Assembly: GCF_013911965.1 (NCBI RefSeq)
Contig: NZ_JACESE010000007.1
Location: 141,977-205,976 of the forward strand
Length of the DNA: 64,000 nt
Reading direction: 5' to 3'
From: Phenylobacterium sp.
Lineage (GTDB): Bacteria; Pseudomonadota; Alphaproteobacteria; Caulobacterales; Caulobacteraceae
The translations under genes were made by a program, and so were the position numbers. The notes under the pieces were generated by a model. That model was not told where the DNA came from, searched no databases, and was given only the letters and a program-made list of their open reading frames with translations. Positions 1-8,640 of the stretch are shown piece after piece. The stretch's first letter is position 1, and each line of letters begins with the position of its first letter.

Positions 1-1598
1 CGCCCCTCCAGGAACCAGCGCCGCCCCTTCTCCGAACCGCCGCGCACATGGGCGATGGCGTAGACGAAGCCTTGCTCGACGAGCGCGATGGCGGGGATCG
101 AGAACTCCGCCTCGCTGGAGACGCCGTAGGCGCCGTAGGCGTAGAGGAGGAGAGGGCTTGAGCCGTCGAGCCTGGTCCCCTTGCGCATCAGAAGGGTGAT
201 CGGGACCTGCTGGCCGTCCTCTGTCGGGGCGGAAAGGCGGCGGACCTCGAAGGCCTCCGCCGAATAGCCGCCGCCGATGCGGCGCTGCTTCACCACCTCG
301 CGGGCGCCGGTCGCCAGGTCGCAGGCCAGCCACTGCGTCGGGGTGCGCGGCGACTGATAGGTCAGTCGCAGCACGGCGGTGTCGTATTCCTGCTGCGGCT
401 CCAGCGCGACGGCGTAGGCCGGCTCGTCGAAGGCGACTTCGGTCTGCGCGCCCTGGCGGTCGACGGCCACGACCTCCAGCCGGCCGTCCCGCCGCTGCAG
501 CCGGACCAGATGGTCGCGCAACGGACGCAGGCCCAGGATGTGGCGGCCGGGCTGATGCGGAATCCAGTCCTGCCAGTTCGCCCGGCCCGGCGTCTGCGGC
601 GGTGCGGTCATGATCTTGCCGTCGATCGCGCCGTCGGCGTTGGTCAGGATGACCAGCTGGCCGTTCCACGCCTGCACCTGATAGTGCAGGCCGGGCTGGC
701 GCGGCTCGACCAGGATGGGTTCGGCGGTCGGCGCCTCCGCCGGGATCAGGCGGAATTCGTCGACGTCGGGCCCCTGGATATGGATGGCGGCATAGGCGTT
801 CGAGGCCATGCGCATCAGCGACATGAAGAGCGCCGGGTCGCGCTCCTCATAGACCAGCTCGTCGGTCTCGCCGCGTGCGGGCCGGCGATAGACCTTGGCC
901 GGCCGGCCCAGCGGGTCGCGCCAGATCCAGAACACCCATTGCGAGCAGGGCGAGACGGTCAGCCCCTCCCACCCGTAGGCCTCGGCCTCGCCGGTGGTGC
1001 GGATCTCGCCGGTCTTCAGGTCGCGGACGCAGACCCGATAGCGGTCGCCGCCCGACAGGTCCTCGGCCCAGACGAAGAGGCTGTGGTCGGGGCTGTGGGC
1101 CGCGCCCTCGGTGCGGAAGTAGTCGCGGCCCGCCGCGCGTTCCTGTTCGTCCAGCAGGATCTCTTCCGGCCCGCCGGCGACCGGACGGCGCGCATGGACG
1201 GCATGATCTTCGCCGGGGCGGACATAGGTGTAGTAGGCCCAGGGGCCGTCCGGCACGGGCGGCTCGGCGTCGTCGCCGGCGGCCAGGGCCATCATCCGCT
1301 CGGCATAGGCGTCCTGACGGGGCCGGACCGGCGCCAGCAGGGCCTCGGCATAGCGGTTCTCCGCTTCCAGATGCGCCCGGATCTCCGGCTGCATCAGGCT
1401 CGTGTCGCGGGAGACCTCGGCCCAGTTGGGGTCGCGGAGCCAGGCATAGGGGTCGTTGCGCCGCCGGCCCAGCTGCTCGATCCAACGGTCCCGCCGCGGC
1501 GGGATCGGCGGCTGGGGCGCCGCCGGATCGGCGCCCCAGGAAAGTCCGGGCGCAAGGGCGGCGCTCCCCGCCAGCAGCAACAGCCGTCTGCGGTCCAT
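1..1598 (-). CDS. S9 family peptidase, oligopeptidase B-like, C-terminus cut by window edge
   Basis: Serine peptidase of the prolyl oligopeptidase family that should cleave short peptides. About 532 N-terminal residues are present; the family is usually about 690, so the catalytic Ser, Asp and His lie beyond the edge. The start MDRRRLLLLAGSAALAP looks like an export signal with an arginine cluster (Tat or Sec). The seven-bladed propeller region follows, and near the edge are YGAYG and RGGSEKGRRW, which are typical of oligopeptidase B rather than true prolyl oligopeptidase. ATG at 1598 follows a GGGAGG-like site. It lies 37 bases after the TonB receptor gene on the same strand, so receptor and peptidase probably form a peptide-uptake operon. 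Family confident; exact specificity (Lys/Arg) is inference. Confidence 0.85.
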   Translation of the reverse strand, partial: MDRRRLLLLAGSAALAPGLSWGADPAAPQPPIPPRRDRWIEQLGRRRNDPYAWLRDPNWAEVSRDTSLMQPEIRAHLEAENRYAEALLAPVRPRQDAYAERMMALAAGDDAEPPVPDGPWAYYTYVRPGEDHAVHARRPVAGGPEEILLDEQERAAGRDYFRTEGAAHSPDHSLFVWAEDLSGGDRYRVCVRDLKTGEIRTTGEAEAYGWEGLTVSPCSQWVFWIWRDPLGRPAKVYRRPARGETDELVYEERDPALFMSLMRMASNAYAAIHIQGPDVDEFRLIPAEAPTAEPILVEPRQPGLHYQVQAWNGQLVILTNADGAIDGKIMTAPPQTPGRANWQDWIPHQPGRHILGLRPLRDHLVRLQRRDGRLEVVAVDRQGAQTEVAFDEPAYAVALEPQQEYDTAVLRLTYQSPRTPTQWLACDLATGAREVVKQRRIGGGYSAEAFEVRRLSAPTEDGQQVPITLLMRKGTRLDGSSPLLLYAYGAYGVSSEAEFSIPAIALVEQGFVYAIAHVRGGSEKGRRWFLEG

Positions 1599-1635
1599 GC
1601 CGTACGCCTCCCTTACGCCCGTCCGTCCTGCTCTC

Positions 1636-3861
1636 TTACAGGGCCCAGTTCAGAGTGATGCCGAAGGTGCGGGGCCGCACAAGGCCCTGGCTCAGGCCAT
1701 TGGCCTCCGGCAGGGTCCGCGTGACGCCCCGCTCGTCGCCGAGATTGGAGCCGAACAGGGTCACCGTCGTCTGGCCGAAGTTCGCCCGCAGACGCAGATC
1801 GATCAGGTTGTAGTCGCCCTGGGTGTTCGGCGTGATGCCCGGAACGGCGGAGTTCAGGTCGCTGATGCCCGAGGACAGGTAGCGGTGCGACAGGATCAGC
1901 GTCGGGTCGTAGGCCGTCTCGAACCGGTAGGAGAGCGTGTTCGACACCGACCAGTCCGCCGACCCTGGCAGGCGCGAGCCCTCGGGCGCCGTGCCGTACC
2001 AGAGGATGAACAGCGGCTCGTCCAGACGCGCCTCCATCCAGGTGACGGTGGACTGCAGGTCGAGCTGGGGCGTCGGGCTGTAGCTGGCCGACACCTCCAG
2101 GCCCTTGATCTTCGCCGCGCCGCCATTGGCCGCGTAGTTGTAGTTGTCCGGCGTCAGCAGGCGCAGCTGGATGTCCGACCAGTCGATGTAGAAGGCCGTC
2201 GCATCGAGCAGCAGGGCGTCGTTCAGCAGGTTGGACCGGACGCCCACCTCGTAGTTCTTCAGGCTGTCGCTCTCCGAACCCGACGGCACCGGATAGGACG
2301 ACAGGCCCTGCATGTTCGGCGTCCCGAAGCGGAAGCCTTCGGAGTAGAGGCCGTAGACCATGAAGTCGTCATTGGGCGCGTAGGTCAGCGACACCTTGGG
2401 CGAGAAGCCGTCCTGCTCGTCGACGGTCGCTTCCACGACCGGCGCGCCGGGATAGGTGGAGAAGCCGACCCGGGTCGAGACGCTGTCGATCTCGGTCTTG
2501 AAGAGGCGGCCGCCGACCATGAGCTTCAGCTCCGGCGTGAAGTTGAAGCTCGCCTCGCCGAAGAGGGCGGTCTCCTTGGCCTTCAGGTCCGTGAAGTAGG
2601 CGTTGAAGATCTCCCCGTCGGGCGAGATCACCGCGCCCGATCCCGGCCCGTAGAGGGGCGAGGCGTCGAAGGCCGCGGCCGCGCCGGCCGCGCCGATCTG
2701 TTCGTAGAGGAACTTGTCGCTCTCATAGTACATGCCGCCGAACAGCCACTCGAAGCGGCCCTCGCCGTTGGAGGCCAGGCGGACTTCCAGGCTCTTGCCC
2801 TCCGACTCGCCGCCGCTCTCGATATAGAGGGGCGAGGTGAGGTTGAGGCCCAGGTCGGCGTTGTAGGCGCTGCGCCAGGGCGTGTAGTCGAACAGGAAGT
2901 CCTGCGACTTCTCCTGATAGGCGGCCAGCGCCGTCAGGGTGGCGAAGCCGAAGTCCTGGTCGAGGCGAAGGCTGTGCAGCGTGACGTCGGTGTCGTTGGG
3001 CTCGGCGAGCGCCGTGGAGCGCGCCAGGTCGCCGATCGCCGGGTTGCGGTAAGGCGCGTCGTCGGCCTCGGTCTTCTGATAGAGGCTCATCCACGAGAGT
3101 TCGGTGGCGTCGCTGGGCGTCCACACGACGGAGAGCCGGCCGCCGGAGATGGTGATGTCGCTCGACCCGTCCTCGCCGATGCCGACATTGTCGAGATAGC
3201 CGGGATCGTTGCGGTAGGTCCCGACCGCACGCACCGCCAGGGTGTCTTCGATGATCGGGATGTTGATCATCCCCTTCAGACCGCCGCCCAGGTCGGCGTT
3301 CTTGGTCTGGGAGAGCGTGCCCTCGACCTCGGCGTCATAGCCCGAGGCGTCGGCCTTGTTGGCCACGTAGTTGACGGCGCCGCCCATGGAGGCCGAGCCG
3401 AACAGCGAACCCTGCGGACCGCGGAGGATTTCGACGTGATCGACATCGAAGGCGTCGATGTCGGGGATGACGATGGTCCAGCCCGGTTCGGTCAGCGGGA
3501 CTTCGTTGATGTAGTAGCCGGTCGTGCCCTGGCCCTGGACGTTGCCCGAGCTGGTGGCGACGCCGCGGATCACCACGTGCGAGGTGCCGGGCTGGAACTC
3601 GTTGAACACCACGCCCGGGGTGCGGGCGATGTAGTCGGCGTAGGACTGGGCGCCGAGCGCCTCCAGCTGCGCGCCGCTGACGGCGCTGACCGAGCCGGAG
3701 ATTTCGCGCACGCTCTCCTCGCGCTTGGTGGCGGTGACGATGATCTCCTCCACCAGGGTGGAGCCGCGCGACTGCTGCGCGGTCTGGGCGGCGGCCGGAA
3801 CGGCCACCAGGCAGGCGGCCCCGGCCAGAAGCAGGCCGCGGAACGACTTGAGACGCGTCAT
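1636..3861 (-). CDS. TonB-dependent outer-membrane receptor
   Basis: Outer-membrane gated channel of 741 residues that imports a ligand using TonB energy. It has a signal peptide (MTRLKSFRGLLLAGAACLVA...AAAQ), a TonB-box-like stretch EEIIVTATKREES, a plug domain with VEILRGPQGSLFGSASMGGAVNYV, and a beta-barrel ending in FGITLNWAL with a C-terminal hydrophobic pattern. ATG at 3861 was chosen because the signal peptide begins there and a GGGGG stretch sits just upstream; the longer reading frame to 3990 adds a non-signal tail. The next gene is an exported S9 peptidase, suggesting a peptide or peptide-like ligand, but siderophore receptors share this architecture. Ligand unknown. Confidence 0.93.
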   Translation of the reverse strand: MTRLKSFRGLLLAGAACLVAVPAAAQTAQQSRGSTLVEEIIVTATKREESVREISGSVSAVSGAQLEALGAQSYADYIARTPGVVFNEFQPGTSHVVIRGVATSSGNVQGQGTTGYYINEVPLTEPGWTIVIPDIDAFDVDHVEILRGPQGSLFGSASMGGAVNYVANKADASGYDAEVEGTLSQTKNADLGGGLKGMINIPIIEDTLAVRAVGTYRNDPGYLDNVGIGEDGSSDITISGGRLSVVWTPSDATELSWMSLYQKTEADDAPYRNPAIGDLARSTALAEPNDTDVTLHSLRLDQDFGFATLTALAAYQEKSQDFLFDYTPWRSAYNADLGLNLTSPLYIESGGESEGKSLEVRLASNGEGRFEWLFGGMYYESDKFLYEQIGAAGAAAAFDASPLYGPGSGAVISPDGEIFNAYFTDLKAKETALFGEASFNFTPELKLMVGGRLFKTEIDSVSTRVGFSTYPGAPVVEATVDEQDGFSPKVSLTYAPNDDFMVYGLYSEGFRFGTPNMQGLSSYPVPSGSESDSLKNYEVGVRSNLLNDALLLDATAFYIDWSDIQLRLLTPDNYNYAANGGAAKIKGLEVSASYSPTPQLDLQSTVTWMEARLDEPLFILWYGTAPEGSRLPGSADWSVSNTLSYRFETAYDPTLILSHRYLSSGISDLNSAVPGITPNTQGDYNLIDLRLRANFGQTTVTLFGSNLGDERGVTRTLPEANGLSQGLVRPRTFGITLNWAL

Positions 3862-4090
3862 GACAATCCCCCTTTTTGGTTGTCCCAACTCGTGCCGGAC
3901 CTTCCGCCGGTCACAGGCAGGGAGGCTATGACGGTCCTGTGACGCGGGCTCGCCAAGCGGGGCCGGATGCTGTCGCGGCCGGGCCACCACGCAAACGGCC
4001 GGCGGAGAGGCTCCGCCGGCCGCAGGTTCCAGGCCCTGGAAAGGGGCGAGCGGGCTCTAGAAGACGGTGGCGCCATGGGCGGGACGGCTG

Positions 4091-4127
4091 GAAGGAAAAG
4101 GGCGCCGCGGGGGGAGCCGCGGCGCCC
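4091..4127 (-). terminator. Rho-independent terminator after the 4178-4684 gene
   Basis: A perfect 11-bp stem (4100-4110 with 4117-4127, GGGCGCCGCGG and its complement, 6-base loop) is followed on the minus strand by CTTTTCCTT (4099-4091). It is correctly placed to end the minus-strand transcript of the membrane protein gene. The rest of the 3862-4177 gap holds the promoter and leader of the TonB receptor and nothing else I can recognise. Confidence 0.75.
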
Positions 4128-4177
4128 GGGCGAAGGCGCGTGGGGTGTCCGGGGGCGGGGCGCGCCTTCGCCGGTCC

Positions 4178-4684
4178 TCAGCCGAAGACGAGGGTCGTGC
4201 GCGGCTGCTTGGCCTCGCGCGCCTCGTGCCGCAGGGCGTACTCCGCGGCGATGACCACGGCGGCCATCAGGCCGTTCACCAGGGTCATGACGAGGTGCAG
4301 GTCCTCGCCGCGGCTCATGGCCCTGATCTGCTCGGCGCTCAGGCCGGCGGCCAGGCCGTTGACGAGGGCCTCATGGCTCGGGATGGCCAGGCCCAGCCAG
4401 GGCGTGCTGTGCAGCGCCAGGTAAAAGACCGACAGGGCCGCGGCCAGCAACGCGCCCAGCATCCGGGTCCGGGCGATGAACAGCATCACGATGCTCGCCA
4501 GGGTGACGGCGCCGGCCGCCCAGCGGACATAGGGGTCCATGGCGGAGAACCCGCTCAGAAGCTCGCTCCAGCCGAACACCGGATGCACCTCGTAGCCGGC
4601 CCAGAACTTGGGATAGGCCCAGACCCAGACCATCAGCAGGGCCAGGATGACCGCGCTGGTCAGGCTCCACATCTTGTTCAACAT
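4178..4684 (-). CDS. Small integral membrane protein, four predicted helices
   Basis: A 168-residue protein of unknown function. Hydrophobic segments lie near residues 7-25, 50-70, 74-95 and 135-152, with an amphipathic segment (SHEALVNGLAAGLSAEQIRAMSRGEDLH) between the third and fourth helices. No catalytic motif is evident and I do not recognise the family. ATG at 4684 is preceded by an AGGGAGG-like site. It is followed by a strong terminator, so it is probably a single-gene transcript. It could be a DUF-type inner-membrane protein; function not assignable. Confidence 0.75.
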   Translation of the reverse strand: MLNKMWSLTSAVILALLMVWVWAYPKFWAGYEVHPVFGWSELLSGFSAMDPYVRWAAGAVTLASIVMLFIARTRMLGALLAAALSVFYLALHSTPWLGLAIPSHEALVNGLAAGLSAEQIRAMSRGEDLHLVMTLVNGLMAAVVIAAEYALRHEAREAKQPRTTLVFG

Positions 4685-5034
4685 CTCAGTCCTCCCTTCT
4701 CCGCCTCAGATGGCGGTGTCGTGAGGTTCGAGATTGGAGGCGGGCGCGGCTTTCGCGCCCCCCGCGGCGGCCATGGTCGTCATGAGCGCCGCTGATGATG
4801 CGCCCGGGTCTCACGGACGATTCATCATGGCCATTGCGGCCGCCAATGACGGTTCGCCTTGAACCGACGCGTCCGGACCCCGAAATTCTCCAGTGCGGGC
4901 CGGGCCCCTCTGGCGATCATGGTGATCGCGATGTCGGACCGCAGCGGGCGCGTCCGGCTGCGGAGCGGAGATCTCTCCCCCAACAGCCCCTCCGTTTCGG
5001 GCCGGGCGCGCCCTCCATTCTTGGAGGAGCCCAC
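4685..5034. other. 350-base gap without a recognisable gene
   Basis: Only short unconvincing reading frames on both strands. It must contain the promoter of the minus-strand membrane protein and of the plus-strand YdcH-like gene, since the two are divergent. I see no clear operator or RNA structure. Confidence 0.5.
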
Positions 5035-5217
5035 ATGCATCACATCCGCCTCTATCGCCTTCGGAACGAGCACCGCTGGCTGGATCGCGAGATCCGCCGG
5101 GAGGAAAGGCGGCCGAACCGCGACGAACTGCGGATCCAGGAACTGAAGCGGCGCAAGCTCAACCTGCGGGACCAGATCTTCCTGGCCGAGGCCGGGCTTT
5201 CGCCCGTCCGCTTCTGA
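5035..5217 (+). CDS. DUF465/YdcH-like small protein
   Basis: A 60-residue, highly charged, probably helical protein (MHHIRLYRLRNEHRWLDREI then ELRIQELKRRKLNLRDQI) matching the YdcH/DUF465 pattern common in alphaproteobacteria, usually about 60-75 residues. The function of the family is not established. ATG at 5035 is supported by a clear GGAGGAG ribosome site at 5023-5029; longer in-frame extensions have no such site. A 10-bp hairpin follows the stop. Confidence 0.8.
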   Translation: MHHIRLYRLRNEHRWLDREIRREERRPNRDELRIQELKRRKLNLRDQIFLAEAGLSPVRF

Positions 5218-5226
5218 GACGGTTGT

Positions 5227-5254
5227 CCGGGGCGGCCGCCTTGCGCCGCCCCGG
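5227..5254 (+). terminator. GC-rich hairpin after the YdcH-like gene
   Basis: CCGGGGCGGC (5227-5236) pairs perfectly with GCCGCCCCGG (5245-5254) over an 8-base loop, just after the stop at 5217. There is no T-tract, so it may act only as a weak terminator or a 3' stabilising hairpin. The remaining bases to 5512 hold nothing I recognise apart from the AT-richer LysR promoter region. Confidence 0.45.
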
Positions 5255-5512
5255 CCTGCGCCATGCCCCCCTCAGAAATAGCCGCGTCGCTTCTTGGCCT
5301 GGAGCGTGTCGTGGCGGCTTCCAGAACCGGCCAAAACCGGCAGGCTGGCCGTCATCAACCCGGGGTCGACGCCGTCGCCGAGCCTGACGGTCCTGGGATG
5401 GTGGCGAGGGCGGGCGTGGAGGTGCTCAGAAGAGCCGGATCGTCCCGCCCCGGTCTCGCTCGACAATCTGCTTCCTTGATTGTCGCCATCTCATAGATAA
5501 TGAACTCAAATC

Positions 5513-6415
5513 ATGCCGGCCGCTGAACGCTTCGACAATCTCGACCTCGACCTCGTCCGCACCTTCGTCACCATCGCCGAGGCGCAGAATTTCACGCGGG
5601 CCGGCGAGCGATTGGGCCGCACCCAGTCGGCGGTGAGCCTGCAATTGCGGCGGCTGGAGGAGCGCCTGGGCGCGACGCTCTTCCTGCGCGATCCGCGGCG
5701 GGTGGTCCTGACGGCGGAGGGCGAGGCCCTGCTGCCGCAGGCGCGGCGCCTGCTGCGCCTTAACGACGAGATCATCGCCGGCCTTCGCGGCGACGAACTG
5801 CAGGGCGAGGTCCGCCTCGGCGCGCCCGAGGACTTCGCCACCCTTTACCTGCCGGAGATTCTCGGCGCCTTCGCGCGCGCCCACCCGCACGTGGCGCTGA
5901 CGGTCACCTGCGACCTCACCCTGCGGCTGCTGGACGGCTTGCGCGACGGCGCCTTCGACCTCGTGCTGGTCAAGCGCGAGCCGCTGGGGCCCGACATGGG
6001 CGTGCGGGTCTGGCGCGAGCCGCTGGTCTGGGTGGCGGCCGACCGCGGCGTGCTCGATCAGGCCGCCCAGGTGCCGCTGGTGCTTGCGCCGTCGCCCTGC
6101 GTCTATCGCAAGCGCGCCATCGCGGCCTTGGAGAGCCGCAATGTCGGCTGGCGGGCGGCCTATACCAGTCCGTCCCTGGCCGGGCAGCACGCGGCCCTGC
6201 GCGCAGGTCTGGGGGCGACGGTCCTGCCGCGGGACATGACTCCGCCGGATCTGGAGATCCTGCCGGAGGAGGCGGGCCTGCCGCCCCTGGCCGACGCCGA
6301 GATCGCCCTGCTGCGCAGCCGCTCGGCGGTGCCCCCGGCCGCCGAGGCGCTGGCCGACCACATCCTGTCCGCTCTGGACCGCCGTCTGGCCCACCGGCCG
6401 CCGGCGACCGGCTAG
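5513..6415 (+). CDS. LysR family transcriptional regulator
   Basis: A 300-residue DNA-binding regulator. An N-terminal winged helix-turn-helix spans about residues 10-70 (LVRTFVTIAEAQNFTRAGERLGRTQSAVSLQLRRLEE in part), followed by the two-lobed periplasmic-binding-like effector domain. ATG at 5513 leaves a short 10-residue lead before the HTH, normal for the family. The upstream 35 bases are AT-richer than the surroundings. No divergent partner gene lies beside it, so its target is unclear. Its stop codon shares a CTAG with the stop of the convergent LytTR gene. Confidence 0.92.
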   Translation: MPAAERFDNLDLDLVRTFVTIAEAQNFTRAGERLGRTQSAVSLQLRRLEERLGATLFLRDPRRVVLTAEGEALLPQARRLLRLNDEIIAGLRGDELQGEVRLGAPEDFATLYLPEILGAFARAHPHVALTVTCDLTLRLLDGLRDGAFDLVLVKREPLGPDMGVRVWREPLVWVAADRGVLDQAAQVPLVLAPSPCVYRKRAIAALESRNVGWRAAYTSPSLAGQHAALRAGLGATVLPRDMTPPDLEILPEEAGLPPLADAEIALLRSRSAVPPAAEALADHILSALDRRLAHRPPATG

Positions 6416-7224
6416 AGGCCGGCCCGCAACCGGCTGAGCGCCTCGGGGAAGCGCCGCGAGATCGGCGCCTCGACCGGGCCCAGCACGACCCGGTAGTCCC
6501 CGGAGGACTCCGGCCGCAGTTCGCGCACCTGGCCGGCGTTGACCAGCCACGAGCGGTGCGTGCGGACGAAGCCGTGGGGCCCCAGTTCGGCCTCCAGGGC
6601 CGAGAGCGAGATTCGCATCATCGGTCGCCGGCCGTCGGCCAGGTGGAACTCCACATAGTTGCCGGCGGAGGTGGCGGCGAGGATCTCCGAAACCGGCGTG
6701 CGGATCAGCTTGGCGCCGTCGCGGATGTCGAAGCGCGGCGGCTCCTGCGTCGCCTCCGCCGGCGCCCGGGCGGTGTCGTTCCGCTCGGCCAGGCGGGTCA
6801 GCGCCCAGAAGGTCGCCACCCCCACGGCGTAGCCGACCAGGTCCTTGCGGAACTCGTACGGGAAGTTGGCCAGGGAGCCGAACTCGTAGCTGCGGCCCAG
6901 GGCGCCGAAGACCAGCTTCCGCAGGATCACGAACAGGCTCACGTGGAGCGCCGACAGGGTCACCGCGCCCACGGCGTGGACCAGCAGACTGCGCCAGATC
7001 GGGGTGCGGTCCGGCGGCGCCAGGCGGAAGGCGAACCAGCCCACCAGTATGGCCGGCGGCGCGGCGAGGAAGCTGGTGATCTCCAGCACCACCGGCACGA
7101 CCGGATCGGTTCCGGGCGCGTCCCGCAGGATGGAGAAGATGTTCACGGTGTTGAGCAGCAGCACATAGGCGCTGAGCGCCGTCAGCCCCTGCCACAGGAC
7201 GCGCCGCTCGCCGCTGGTCCCCAT
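6412..7224 (-). CDS. LytTR-domain membrane-bound transcriptional regulator
   Basis: About 270 residues: four hydrophobic segments in the first 150 residues (YVLLLNTVNIFSI, FLAAPPAILVGWFAF, VHAVGAVTLSALHVSLFVIL, GYAVGVATFWALTRL) and a C-terminal LytTR DNA-binding domain from about residue 165 (IRTPVSEILAATSAGNYVEF ... FVRTHRSWLVN). It is thus a one-component membrane sensor, not a response regulator. The start is uncertain: GTG at 7242 would give 276 residues, but it lies inside one copy of a direct repeat likely to be its own operator, so ATG at 7224 is preferred. It is divergent from an acyltransferase-3 gene, a common LytTR pairing. Confidence 0.88.
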   Translation of the reverse strand: MGTSGERRVLWQGLTALSAYVLLLNTVNIFSILRDAPGTDPVVPVVLEITSFLAAPPAILVGWFAFRLAPPDRTPIWRSLLVHAVGAVTLSALHVSLFVILRKLVFGALGRSYEFGSLANFPYEFRKDLVGYAVGVATFWALTRLAERNDTARAPAEATQEPPRFDIRDGAKLIRTPVSEILAATSAGNYVEFHLADGRRPMMRISLSALEAELGPHGFVRTHRSWLVNAGQVRELRPESSGDYRVVLGPVEAPISRRFPEALSRLRAGL

Positions 7225-7230
7225 CAGGCC

Positions 7231-7262
7231 GCCGTTCGTCACAGCCGCCCGCCGTTCGTCAC
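7231..7262. promoter_or_regulatory. Two direct repeats of GCCGTTCGTCAC, candidate LytTR operator
   Basis: GCCGTTCGTCAC occurs at 7231-7242 and again at 7251-7262, exactly 20 bp apart, in the divergent promoter between the LytTR regulator and the acyltransferase. Each copy contains CCGTTCGTC, the consensus described for the LytTR-domain protein AlgR of Pseudomonas. Paired direct repeats about two helical turns apart are the usual LytTR arrangement. Binding by the adjacent regulator is inference. Confidence 0.7.
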
Positions 7263-7352
7263 CGGCGGCCGGCCGAACGGCCCCGGCCGCCTTGCGGCGG
7301 ACGCTCCGGTGCGCACCGTCACGGCCAAACGCATCTCCATGGGACCCCGACC

Positions 7353-8552
7353 TTGCCCGCCGCCGCTTCCACCGACCGCCGCTACGACCTCGACTGGATC
7401 CGGGTCATCGCCTTCGGCCTGCTGATTCTCTATCACGTGGGCATGTTCTACGTGCCCTGGGACTGGCACGTGAAGTCGCCGCAGCCGGTCGAGTGGCTCG
7501 AGCCGGTGATGGTGTTCACCAATCCCTGGCGCCTGACCCTGCTGTTCCTCGTCTCGGGCGCGGCCACCCGATTCATGGCGGACAAGATGAGCGCAGGCGC
7601 GCTCACCCGCTCGCGCGTGGCCCGGCTCCTGCCGCCGCTGGTCTTCGCCATGTTCGTGATCGTGCCGCCGCAGAGCTATTACGAGATCGTCGAGCAGATC
7701 GGCTATGCGGGGACCTTCGCCGACTTCTATCCCAGATATGCGACCTCCAGCGGCCACTGGTGCGACGCCGACGGCTGCCTGATCACGCCCACCTGGAACC
7801 ACATGTGGTTCGTGGCCTATCTGCTGGTCTACAGCCTGGCCCTCGGCGGTCTTCTGGCCCTGGCGCGCGGACGGATCGCGGCCGTGCAGAAGGGGTTGGA
7901 GCAGGCGCTGGCGGGGCCGGGCGTGCTGATCTGGCCGGCCGCCTTCCTGATCCTGCTGCGGCTCACCCTGGCCCCGCTCTTCGAGATCACCCACGCGCTT
8001 GTGGACGACTGGTACAACCACGCGCTCTCGTTCAGCGCCTTCCTGTTCGGCTTCCTGATCGCCAAGTCGGAGCGGCTGAAGGCGGGCTTCGTCGCCTGGC
8101 GCTGGCCGGCCCTGGCCGTGGCGCTCGCCGCCTATGGATGCTGGGCCGGCTACGCCTGGGTCTATCGCGGGGAGGGCGCCGTTCCGCCGGAGGCGCTGCG
8201 GTGGGCGGGCCGCGTCGCCTATGGCCTGGACCAGTGGGCCTTCATCGCCGCGGCCCTGGGGTTCGGCGCCAGGCATCTGAACCGGGGCGGTCCGGCGCTC
8301 CGCTACCTGACGGTCGGGGTCTTCCCCTTCTACATCGTCCACCAGACGGTGATCGTGGTCGCGGGCCATCACCTGGCGAGGGCGGGGCTGCCGCAGGCCC
8401 TGGAGGCGGCCGTCCTGATCGCCGTCACCTTCGCCGCCTGCTTCGCCAGCTACGAGATCGTTCGGCGGCTGGGGCCGCTGCGCCCCCTGTTCGGGCTGAA
8501 GGGGGGCGTGGCGGCGAACGCCGGCGCCTCGACCGCCGCAGCTCGCGCATAA
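7353..8552 (+). CDS. Acyltransferase family 3 membrane protein
   Basis: A 399-residue polytopic membrane protein expected to transfer an acyl group to a sugar, lipid or other acceptor at the inner membrane. The first helix carries the family's R-X10-H motif (R17 and H28 in DWIRVIAFGLLILYHVG). About ten hydrophobic segments follow, with a conserved-looking TWNHMWFVAYLLVYS. The start is TTG at 7353; the nearby ATG at 7339 is out of frame. It is divergent from the LytTR regulator and probably controlled by it. Substrate unknown. Its stop overlaps one copy of the GCAT-N5-ATGC palindrome. Confidence 0.88.
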   Translation: MPAAASTDRRYDLDWIRVIAFGLLILYHVGMFYVPWDWHVKSPQPVEWLEPVMVFTNPWRLTLLFLVSGAATRFMADKMSAGALTRSRVARLLPPLVFAMFVIVPPQSYYEIVEQIGYAGTFADFYPRYATSSGHWCDADGCLITPTWNHMWFVAYLLVYSLALGGLLALARGRIAAVQKGLEQALAGPGVLIWPAAFLILLRLTLAPLFEITHALVDDWYNHALSFSAFLFGFLIAKSERLKAGFVAWRWPALAVALAAYGCWAGYAWVYRGEGAVPPEALRWAGRVAYGLDQWAFIAAALGFGARHLNRGGPALRYLTVGVFPFYIVHQTVIVVAGHHLARAGLPQALEAAVLIAVTFAACFASYEIVRRLGPLRPLFGLKGGVAANAGASTAAARA

Positions 8553-8559
8553 GTCATGC
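8547..8559. promoter_or_regulatory. GCAT-N5-ATGC palindrome upstream of exported peptidase
   Basis: GCAT AAGTC ATGC, a perfect copy of the palindrome repeated in the 22-35 kb peptide locus. It overlaps the acyltransferase stop and ends 81 bp before the start of the HExxH peptidase, nearly the same distance as at the 22096 site. Confidence 0.6.
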
Positions 8560-8640
8560 AGGAGTTGGGCGAAGGCCTCCTCGATCGAAAGGGATTTTCC
8601 GCCCCCAGCAGATAGAGTGGGCTCCGAACGGGAGGGGCCC

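Noticed and set aside
1456-3942. An 828-codon plus-strand frame opposite the first TonB receptor
   Set aside because: Low-complexity Arg/Gly/Val-rich translation antisense to a clear receptor; similar shadows occur opposite most genes here.
4483-4494. GCAT-CACG-ATGC, similar to the regulon palindrome
   Set aside because: Spacer is 4 instead of 5 bases and it lies inside a coding region.
5263-5496. Possible 77-residue gene upstream of the LysR gene
   Set aside because: No ribosome site, no recognisable features, and a competing frame on the other strand; treated as intergenic.
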